From Macrolepiota albuminosa (lineage: Eukaryota > Basidiomycota > Agaricomycetes > Agaricales > Agaricaceae): a stretch of 64,000 nt of DNA. The DNA lies in the NCBI GenBank assembly GCA_027475525.1, contig JAMWFC010000117.1, forward strand, positions 4,760,183-4,824,182. The letters are read 5' to 3'. The number at the start of each line of letters is the position of its first letter. Position 1 is the stretch's first letter. Position numbers and translations under genes: made by a program. A model generated the notes under the pieces. It saw only the letters and a program-made list of their open reading frames with translations. It had not been told where the DNA came from and made no database searches. Shown piece after piece: positions 56,532 through 64,000 of the stretch.

Positions 56532-58370
56532 TTAGCGCCAATGTAGTAGGTACAGGCTCGGTTGGCTCTGAGTTGCTAGGTTCTGGCAATAATAACCTAG
56601 ATAACTCTTCTAGAGGAGTAAGCAGCATATGGCTTTCACCTGCTAAATACTCAAAAGGTCAGGAAAAAGAGAAAAAGCTTTCAGCTAGGCTGTCCAGTGT
56701 GGCCTCAAATTCTTGGTCTAAAGTCTGTCTTGGTAGCATGCCTAGCAAGTGTGGTAATTTGGTGGTGCTTGGTTCAAAAGCGCTCTTCAACAGGAGGCAG
56801 CGCTGTCACTGGGCTGAAGTTTCCAGCGGAATTCTGTCTCAATAGAACCCCTTGCAGTGGGCTCCAAAATGATGATGCCAACTGTAGTTGGGTGCGCTGG
56901 ACATATACGCAGTTCAACGCCATCTCCAGCGCTTGGCATGCGTAGCTATGAGGAGTCCTGACAGAGTCCCAGTGTGCTCAAGCAAAGGTGATAAAACGAT
57001 GTGCTAAATGATAGCGCCTCACATGCTACCTGGCAAATGGTAAGTGTCGTAGTTTACACAAAGATATAGAGGAAAAGATGAGTAGCGCAGCGTAGTGTGC
57101 CCATAGGTGGCACCGTAAACGATGAGGACAAGATAAATGAGGCTAGCGCCCAACTTAGTGACAAAGTCCGAGCAAGCTAGCATGATTTGAACACTAAGGG
57201 TAACTTGGGTGCTCAAGAGGTTACGATTCGTTGCGTTATGTACATCCAGAGTAGCTATCTTTTATACTATGCGCTACTATATTTTTAAAATGAGTCCATT
57301 AGTGGCGCTACCAATTAGTGCCTCTCCTCGTGGTTGTAGCTAGTGGCAACCTGTCAACAGCAACCGGTATGCATAGGGCAATGGCGACCAATGGCATTAT
57401 AGCCCATTGGCCATGGCAACTCTAAACTGACTTAAACTTTTGTAGGAGTCTGCTCACTTTTCAGTGTAATTCCGATTGGCCAGGCCTTGGCAGGGTATGG
57501 TCAGAAAATCCTCAACAGACGCCATGAGTTCTGCTGCTGGTGCTAAATCTAGTATCAATTTTTGATGAATAGAATGTTGGGCTAGAGTATATCCTGTTCT
57601 GTCGCTGCTGATTCTTTAGACTTCTGATTAAAGTGTTTTTGATGAATAGAATGTTGGGCTAGAGTATATCCTGTTCTGTCGCTGCTGATTCTTTAGACTT
57701 CTGATTAAAGTGCCTCGTCCAATGGCAGCGCCTAATGCTAACCCCTTTATAGAACTGATTGCTGATTCTTTAGACTTCTGATTAAAGTGCCTCGTCCAAT
57801 GGCAGCGCCTAATGCTAACCCCTTTATAGAACTGATCAGGGTTTGGTCAAAGTCGTGTCCCCGCTGTCGTACTAGCACCCTGAGTCCTTGGTCTCCTAAT
57901 CCTCCAAGGTCAACAAATGGTATATGCTGAAGGCCTGGTCGTGGTAGTTCAGACTGATAACCAGCGCCTATAATTGAGCACTAAGGTCTGTGGTTTCCTG
58001 TGTCCAAGAGGATCGCTAGGGTCTTGAGTATGGCCTGTGTCCGTAGACCTGTAGTGTGCCCCTTGATGTGCTCAGTCCAAGTAGAAGCCTATCACCATCA
58101 TTGATACCAGCATCCTGGCTGGTGTCCAGGTGCTTGGTGCTAAGAAGAAGATTACAGTTGCACCCTTGGAGCATCATGCTTTTAGGGCAAAGATTGGCAC
58201 GGTAAGTACTTTTCAACACATCCTCGGTCACATATGGTTAAGTTTTGAATACAGAGTGTATAGAAGAGGGGTCAAGCGTAGTACCATAATACTAGCGTAG
58301 CTAAGTCTCTTGTGCAACGTTATCGTGCTACCGTCACAACCGATGGCTTGTTGCACGTGACTCTCTTGTG
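56532..58370. other. Non-coding region between gypsy E and the WD40 fragment
   Basis: AGCGCC-type motifs continue to about 58000, so this is probably the untranslated or LTR part of element E, but no pair of LTRs was found. It includes two overlapping exact 77-bp duplications. No gene supported. Confidence 0.4.
57559..57836. repeat. Two overlapping exact 77-bp tandem duplications (4 and 5)
   Basis: 57559-57635 equals 57636-57712, and 57683-57759 equals 57760-57836. Both have period 77 and exactly 77 matching bases, with different sequence content that overlaps for 30 bp. Confidence 0.92.
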
Positions 58371-58959
58371 ATGGAACAGACATGGGCTCCGCCTGACTAC
58401 AAGACGTCGCATGCACCGTCTCTCGAGTCCACACTGCACCCGGCCCACTTTGCCCGGACTGCCAAATGGTAGCTGCGTCCCACGTCCCAGTGTGCACTGA
58501 CCAACTGCCCGCAGGTGCCCCGACGGATCCACGGTCCTTGTGCACTGCGAAGACCATTCCCTCCAGCTCTTCGCTCGTCCCGACGGACCGCCCCGCCCGC
58601 AAATTTTCCCACAGCCCTCACCAGTGCTCGAGTTTCTCTGGTACCCCACTGCGTCCCCGCGCGACCCGGCGTCGTACTGCTTCCTTGCGTCTGTGCGGGA
58701 CCGGCCCCTCAAGCTGCTCGATGCCTCTGACGGACGCGTAAGCCCCTGATTCTCACGCCGCCACGCTTATGGACCGCCCACAGCTGCGCGCCTCGTACCC
58801 GATCGTCGACCACCGCGAACGCCACGTCGCACCGCACAGTCTCGCCTTTGACCTGTTTGCGTCACGGTGTGTCCCTCCACCTTCGGCCCGCTAACCGCTC
58901 CAACCCAAACCAGACTCTACTGTGGCTTCCTCGATGCCATCGAGGTATTCGACGTCTCC
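58371..58959 (+). pseudogene. 5' fragment of a WRAP53/TCAB1-like WD40 gene
   Basis: Relatives (human WRAP53/TCAB1) bring telomerase and scaRNAs to Cajal bodies; fungal homologues are less well known. Exons 58371-58468, 58515-58737, 58784-58866 and 58914 onwards are joined by GT-AG introns of 46-47 nt in frame. The ATG gives MEQTWAPPDY, then FARTAKWCPDGSTVL, SPVLEFLWYPTAS, YCFLASVRDRPLKLLDASDG, LRASYPIVDHRERHVAPHSL and LYCGFLDAIEVFDVS. Order and motifs match the first three WD repeats of the family. Homology stops at 58959; the remaining ~60% of a normal protein is absent and hAT sequence follows about 100 bp later. GC and CpG are high, as in host genes, with no stop in the exons, so truncation looks recent. 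Confidence 0.72.
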
Positions 58960-59063
58960 GTCACTTACGGTGACCCTATAGTATCTCGTCGTCCAACTCA
59001 CAACTTCGATTTACATGGCAAACATCACATTCATTTATCTCTGCATTGTAAATGAGATCTCAT

Positions 59064-59366
59064 CGCTTTCATCCTGCTTTGGCTTCTTTAGCTTGCGACT
59101 ATCTGGCATTTATGGCATCCTCCGTTTCTAGCGAGCATGCCTTTTCACAGGGTGGCTTCAGTACATGAAATGTACAATCTGACATGATTTTTTTTTTCAT
59201 GGAACCGAGACCGACATCACTTGACGAGGCTGAGCTAGGGAGGCTGGAGAATGATGATAATGGCGATGGATCTGGCAAATGGTTCGAAGACAGTGAAGGT
59301 TGGGATGAACTTCTTTCGAACGGTGAAGATGCAGATAATTTCGACGTCGTTATTGATTCTGACTAG
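59064..59366 (+). pseudogene. hAT transposase C-terminal remnant
   Basis: 59064-59168 reads RFHPALASLACDYLAFMASS, then VSSEHAFSQGGFST and a stop, matching the hAT dimerisation domain (A-x-SV-x-SER-x-FS). Next to it, 59184-59366 gives an acidic tail (WDELLSNGEDADNFDVVIDS) to a stop. The rest of the transposase is missing. A similar tail (WDELLSEDEYENDFGIS) occurs on the minus strand at about 61480-61370. Confidence 0.72.
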
Positions 59367-59399
59367 TAAACAGAGAGTATGTATTTTGTCTCAGTATAA

Positions 59400-59552
59400 T
59401 ATACATCTTGACTAATGTTGAAAGCCGTGGCCTGAGCCAAAAGCCAGAGCCAGGCCCCAATTGGGAGCTTGGGCTTGGCCTGGTGCTGGTCTGGTCCCCT
59501 TAAGCCAAATCCGGGGCTTTCACGCCAAGCCGGGTCAGGAACATCCCTAGTA
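59400..59552 (+). other. hAT 3' subterminal region and terminus
   Basis: Rich in GGCCT/AAGCC motifs (GGCCTGAGCC, CTTGGCCTGG, AAAGCC) and ending CAGGAACATCCCTA, which reads TAGGGATGTTCCTG in reverse, the usual kind of hAT end. The 8-bp target duplication cannot be tested because the left end was not found. Confidence 0.6.
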
Positions 59553-59637
59553 ACGTGACGGGGTGACGTCAAGTGATTCGCTCAGGCCATTTGTATCGCG
59601 TTCCAGACTACCCCTAAAGAGCATCCTACGAAGGATC

Positions 59638-61125
59638 ATGTTCCTTCGTCACTCACAGAATATCCTCAAATCCTCTAGATTGAGAGGTTTTCGTGCCTTT
59701 TCTCAATCCCACTCTCGAGTTGCAACTCCCCGTCAACTTGCAACCCTCCGTCAATTTCCAGCCACTGGCTTCGAGCATATCCCTATTTCAGAGAAGATCG
59801 AAGAAGAGTGTTTGGATTGGTACACGCCTCAATCGTTCTATCCAGTTCGAATTGGTGATGTATTTAATTCAAGATATCAAGTCCTCTACAAAGTTGGTTA
59901 TGGGACCACGTCTACCCTTTGGATGTGTCGTGATCTCTAGTTAGTTCGCCATCTCGTTACTTGTTGACTGCTGAAACAATTGAATAACAGCTCCGCTGAT
60001 TACGTCTGTATGAAAGCTATGGTCTGCGACTATCCCTCCGTCGAAAGAGAGGTCAAGGCATACGAAGCTTTATCCAAAGCTGCAGTAACCAGTACGATGA
60101 GTGGACAAAACTTCGTCAGGAACGCATTGGACCATTTTAAACTAAAAATCGAGGATCGCAACTACCCTTGTCTTATCCATAATCCTCTTGGTCTCAATAT
60201 GGGGATGCTTCTTTGTGTGTTTCCTGGAAATCTTGATACTGCATACATTAGATGGTTAGCTCGGGATATGTTGAGCGCTCTAGAATTCCTTCACAGCGCC
60301 CAGGTAGTCCATGGAGGTGAAAATTTATTTACTTCTGTCTTTTTCCTCTAACATGTCCCTGCCGCCAGATATAGAAATGAGCAATATTCTTCTCCGCATT
60401 GGCGACGACTCACTTCTGAAGGAGACTGAGGAAGTCGAATTTGAGCGTCCTAGTCGCAGGAGAGTTACTGAACATTCTGCGATCTTCGAATCACGAGATT
60501 ATATATTTCCTCCGAGTCGTTGGTTAAGTAACAGAGACCCGTTCGTTCTGTGTGATCTTGGCGAAGCACGTACCGGGAGCGATTCTTATACAGGGCTTAT
60601 CCAGCCTGCTCCTTTTCGAGCACCAGAGGTCTTTCTCAATATCCCATGGGGGACGCCGGTGGATATTTGGAACTTTGGCTGCATGGTTTGTTTCATCATG
60701 ATTCTCCATAATTCCGGTCTAATCTGTTGGCATAGGTTTGGAATATGATGTTCGACAACTTCCTCTTCTCTCGACGTAGTTGTCCGGACGAGAAGACTGA
60801 CGAGACGACTGGTGACAAGAACCAGCTTGCTTGGATGGCTGCGTTCCTCGGACCCCCTCCTCCAGAACTCCTGGACCAGTCGGGCTCACGCGCGCTCGAG
60901 TTCTTTCATGAGGATGGGAGACCCAGAGTGTATATTCCAAATCAGACTCTCGAGTCGTTCCTTGCGTCGTCTATGAATAAGAATGGACGGAAAATGGCTC
61001 CCGAAGATGCAAAAATGTTTCTTGCTTTTATGAGAAAGGCGATAACATGGACGCAGGACACGCGAGCCTCTGCGTCGGAACTGCTTTCTGATCCTTGGAT
61101 TTCGAAGACAGGGGTTGATTCTTAG
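59638..61125 (+). CDS. SRPK-like protein kinase, four exons
   Basis: Resembles SR-protein kinases, which phosphorylate Ser/Arg-rich splicing factors; fungi often have expanded, divergent copies. Exons 59638-59939, 59991-60316, 60369-60685 and 60736-61125, GT-AG introns of 50-52 nt, total 1335 nt (444 aa). The N-terminus is Arg/Ser-rich. The Gly-rich loop is YKVGYGTTSTLW (~81-93). VCMKAM carries the ATP-binding Lys. The catalytic loop, formed across an intron, reads VVHGDIEMSNILL (~205-218) and keeps Asp and Asn, but Lys of the usual HTDIKPDN is Glu. The metal motif is DLGEAR (SRPKs have DLG instead of DFG), followed by FRAPEV and DIWNFGCMVW. No stop; ends SKTGVDS. The kinase may have reduced activity because of the changed catalytic loop; substrates are unknown. 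The start is the first ATG in the open frame after the hAT terminus. Confidence 0.9.
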
Positions 61126-61505
61126 TTATGTTTGTTGTCAAAGGTGTGCCATGTCTCTGTGTCTCTAAGGGAATAGGAGACATGTATCACGTGGGCTCGG
61201 CTACGCCGTTTCTTATTTTCTCCACACCTCAGTTCATACCGTATTGACGTGCACGATACTGAGGTGTATCTCTGTTACTTATTATAGTATGCTACTTATC
61301 TTAGTCACCTAGTGGTATTGGATCTGTCTAGGTAATAAATGATTAGTTTGCACCATATTGATGTGCACGATACTGAGTGATATACCGAAATCATTCTCAT
61401 ATTCATCTTCAGACAGCAATTCATCCCAAGCTTCCGTCTCCACTCCACCATTATTCTCATCATCCTCAATCTTCGATGAAGGGCCAGATTGCCTGAAGAG
61501 CAAGT
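61126..61505. other. 3' flank of the kinase gene with repeats and a second hAT tail
   Basis: A ~27-bp direct repeat containing GTGCACGATACTGAG lies near 61250 and 61360. The minus-strand segment 61480-61370 reads VETEAWDELLSEDEYENDF, like the hAT tail at 59290-59360, so a second hAT 3' end was here, in opposite orientation. Otherwise no gene. Confidence 0.5.
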
Positions 61506-61935
61506 CATTCCTGACTTTCTTATGTAAGTAAGAGAAAGGGCCTTTTAGAAGGTCAAACAAGCTGTGCTGCATGCCTTCAGCATGTAGCTAGCATCTTGTT
61601 GGGGGCTTCGCCCCAAAACCTGTTGGGAGACATTCTACTAAGCCAACATAAAGTAAGCCCAACCAATCCAGAAGACAGCAGATCGATTCCTGATAGGAGC
61701 AATATCCAGTCATGAAGCTTTTGAACCCAAATTTGATAGGGGTTGGGAGAAACATCACTAGCACATGGCTATTGACCCTGGCATTTCTAGGACAGAGGGG
61801 GTATCCACTGACCAGATGGGTCAGGTTTACTCTATGTTGGGAGACATTCTACTAAGCCTCCACCCTAACCTCACTTTGTTTGGTTAGGGCTCCAAGTATG
61901 TATATAAGTAATTCAGCCTTCACCCTAAGTACCCA
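61506..61935. repeat. Relic of repeat X and Helitron 3' end
   Basis: 61506-61540 matches the X terminus (TTCCTGACTTTCTTATGTAA). 61590-61645 and 61836-61935 match the inner 3' part of the Helitrons (TGTTGGGGGCTTCGCCCC, CCTCCACCCTAACCTCACTT, GGCTCCAAGTATGTATATAA). A 23-bp direct repeat (GTTGGGAGACATTCTACTAA...) at 61622-61644 and 61836-61858 brackets 191 bp of unrelated sequence. The hairpin upstream is GCATGCCTTCAGCATG instead of the TTCGTGCC type. Confidence 0.65.
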
Positions 61936-63658
61936 TTAGCATGGTCATCACCCTGCAATCAACAATCAGATCATGCCATTCACCCTGGCTATCATGCATC
62001 ACATATCATGACCTCCCTCTGCATGCATGATCCCCAATATACAGTTCCCATTCCACCACACATTGACTCCTGAAACCTGTCTCAGACATCCTGGAACTCT
62101 CAGGAACTCAGAGCAAACCCCATAGTACTTATAGACCTGAATGATCCCAAATTTACTGGTGAACAGGACAAAGAGGCCCTCTAGGCTAACTGACTCCAGA
62201 AGAAGGGGCAGCCTTGGATCAAGGTTCTGAAGAATGTGCAGGATCGACAGAGAAGGGAGGGTGCCTGCATGCTCTGCAGTGAGAAAGACCATTTCATCTC
62301 TGAGTGGCCTCAATGACAGACTATGAAATGTGCTACCTGGACCTTTGAAGGAGAGGATGCCACCTACAAATACTGAGAAAATGACCTGGCAATTTAGACC
62401 TGGAAGATACACTAAATCATGGAATCAACTCCAATGTCTTCTCCACCCTGGTCTCCCACCTTCATGCAATTATACTTGTACAGGATATTTTCACAGCTTA
62501 CCTACCCTCCTCCTCAAAACCCACATCACCCCTTCTCGAGACCCCCTTAATACTCTCATCAACAGTGGTGCTACGGACAACTTAATTGATGAGGCATGGT
62601 CTTTCTCCACCTCAGAACCTGCTCAACAGCTCCTGGTCTCTGTCCAACTCTGCCTCTTCAACAGAGATGCTTCTGCAGTGGGGGATATCACTCATGTTGT
62701 GCATATGCCCATCACCTTTGCCAACAGACAAACTCACACTCTCCAGATGCTGGTAACTAAACTTTACCCCTCTGCACTCTTAGTCCTAGGGCTCCCCTGG
62801 CTTCAGGAGACCAACCCTTGCATTGACTGGCAATGCCTCACCCTCCACCTGAATTGGGAGCTGATGACTGACAACTAGCAACTCCCTGGGTCCTGATCCA
62901 ACTCCAAAGGACCTCCTGGATGGAGCCTTGCTATCTTCTGGGCTCTAGTCTTTCATTATCAATGCCAGGTTGGACAGTGCCTTGGGACCACTATTGGCCC
63001 TCATTGACAGTGGAGCTACTCAAGTCTTCATCAGCAATGCCCTTGACCTCCCTCATGACCTCCTCAAACAACTCCTCAATCTGCAACAGCTTGACAGCAC
63101 CCCCTCCTCCTCTGGCCCCATCAAGAGGTCTTACTCAAGACATGTGACCCTGAACAATGGCTTTAAATTCACCTTGAACTTCCTGGTTACATGACTTCAT
63201 GACTTGACCCCATTAGTAGTGGGACTACTCTGGCTATGAGATGTGAACTCCAACATCAACTGGAAGACACTCACCATGACATTCCCAGGATCTGAGGACC
63301 ACCCAACAACCGCTATACACCTCCAGGCCCTCAGAAATGACCCAACATCTGACACCCCAAACCTCAGGGCAAACCCCACACTTCCCAGCCAGATGCTCCT
63401 AACCATGCTCCTAACACCTCCCCAAGTCTGCAAGACCCCTGATCAACTCCTCAACATTTCTTGAAACAAGTACAAGGGGCCAAATGATTCAGATTGGTCT
63501 CAAATATATGCCAACCCCATTCTGACTTGCACACTAACAGCCATGATTGACTGGAAGTGCTCAACATTAAAATCATCAGAGCTGCCTCCTTCATCCATCT
63601 CATACAGGAAGAGACCCCTACATTCCAGTTACACACCTTGCCCTCTCTTTCAGAAGAA
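61936..63658 (+). mobile_element. Gypsy D: internally deleted relative of B
   Basis: 61936-62140 matches the 5' region of B (9440-9190, reversed). It then jumps directly into the end of gag with its zinc knuckle (~62268), and continues with protease 1 (62555-62830), protease 2 (62970-63194), and the linker to RT. About 3 kb of the B structure is missing at ~62133. At 63658 the coding sequence stops within the linker where another repeat begins. Stops and low CpG show it is dead. Confidence 0.75.
62330..63230 (+). pseudogene. Gypsy D double retropepsin region
   Basis: First module: TLINSGATDNLIDEAWSF and later SALLVLGLPWLQETNPCIDW (Asn replaces the catalytic Asp). Second module: ALIDSGATQVFISNALDLP with an intact DSG box, ending after GFKFTLNFLVT with a stop. 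Order and spacing are the same as in element B, which shows that the duplicated arrangement predates the split of the two copies. Confidence 0.75.
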
Positions 63659-64000
63659 TCAGGGTAGGGCATTACAATGGTACATGTCATATGTTGTAGA
63701 GGAGCATGCTTTGTACTGTATGATACATGTCCAGTGGAGTCCGCTATATTGTAGCAGACCAGTTCCAGTGTGCCATAGAATACAGAGCCATGGATGCATT
63801 ACAATGTGCTGTATGACACAGTCTAGCAGATAAATATAAGGTGGGCACAAGCATGCTCATGCAGGCCCAGCAGACACCAGTGGAAGCCAGCAAATATCAA
63901 TGTGCATCAGCAGCCATTAGCAGGCATCAGCCCTATAAATAAAAACCCTCCTGTTAGCAGATATCAGTGCATGAGTATACTCTCCTCAAGGTTCCCCACT
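63659..64000 (+). repeat. LTR-like repeat running off the window
   Basis: Begins TCAGGGTAGGGCATTACAAT, the same start as at 49854, where it also interrupts a gypsy protease region. TATA-like boxes (ATAAATATAAGG at ~63830, CTATAAATAAAAACCC at ~63935) favour an LTR with promoter. CpG sites of the 49854 copy are TG or CA here. The right end is beyond the window. Confidence 0.55.

Noticed and set aside
58397..58741. Several long overlapping frames on both strands
   Set aside because: They are by-products of high GC. Only the spliced plus-strand model gives a recognisable WD40 protein.

Overview
The window reads as eukaryotic, and most likely a filamentous basidiomycete (an Agaricomycete), though no single-copy marker fixes the species. 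The reasons are introns of about 46-70 nt with GT-AG ends, chromodomain Ty3/gypsy elements, a KDZ-type transposase relic, an intact Helitron, hAT and CACTA-like relics, and two host genes of fungal type. There are no operons, CRISPR arrays or prokaryotic signals.

Layout. 1-2095: 3' half of an intact gypsy element (A, +) with its 3' LTR, inserted into the integrase of an older gypsy element (B, -, 2096-9594). 9600-10089: solo LTR. 10095-18606: AT-rich relics, including a RING-finger remnant, an LTR whose two ends now lie 2.6 kb apart, one copy of an unclassified repeat (called X here) and a CACTA-like relic. 18607-24540: decayed gypsy element C (+). 24541-25586: X fragments. 25587-34835: two Helitrons placed head to tail on the minus strand, a non-autonomous one carrying a 61-bp tandem array and an autonomous one with an uninterrupted four-exon Rep/helicase gene. 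34836-39330: a low-repeat island with a MITE and a complete eight-exon CNNM/Mam3-type gene. 39322-41405: X copies, one split by a solo LTR. 41430-45000: decayed KDZ transposase. 46205-47128: a gene remnant with two viroplasmin/RNase H1-N-like domains. 47398-49862: gag and protease of gypsy F (+), then a 100-N gap. 50556-56531: gypsy E (-). 58371-59552: 5' fragment of a WRAP53/TCAB1-like WD40 gene abutting a hAT 3' end. 59638-61125: complete four-exon SRPK-like kinase gene. 61370-64000: hAT, X, Helitron and gypsy D relics, and an LTR-like repeat that runs off the window.

Only the CNNM gene, the SRPK-like kinase, the Helitron Rep/helicase and the gypsy A pol fragment look intact; the rest is mobile-element sediment. 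Where copies can be compared, the older ones have lost CpG to TpG/CpA, as expected if the fungus methylates its repeats. Five separate exact tandem duplications all have a period of 77 bp, which points to assembly (k-mer overlap) artefacts around the Helitron pair and at 57.6 kb. Structural claims there need raw reads.
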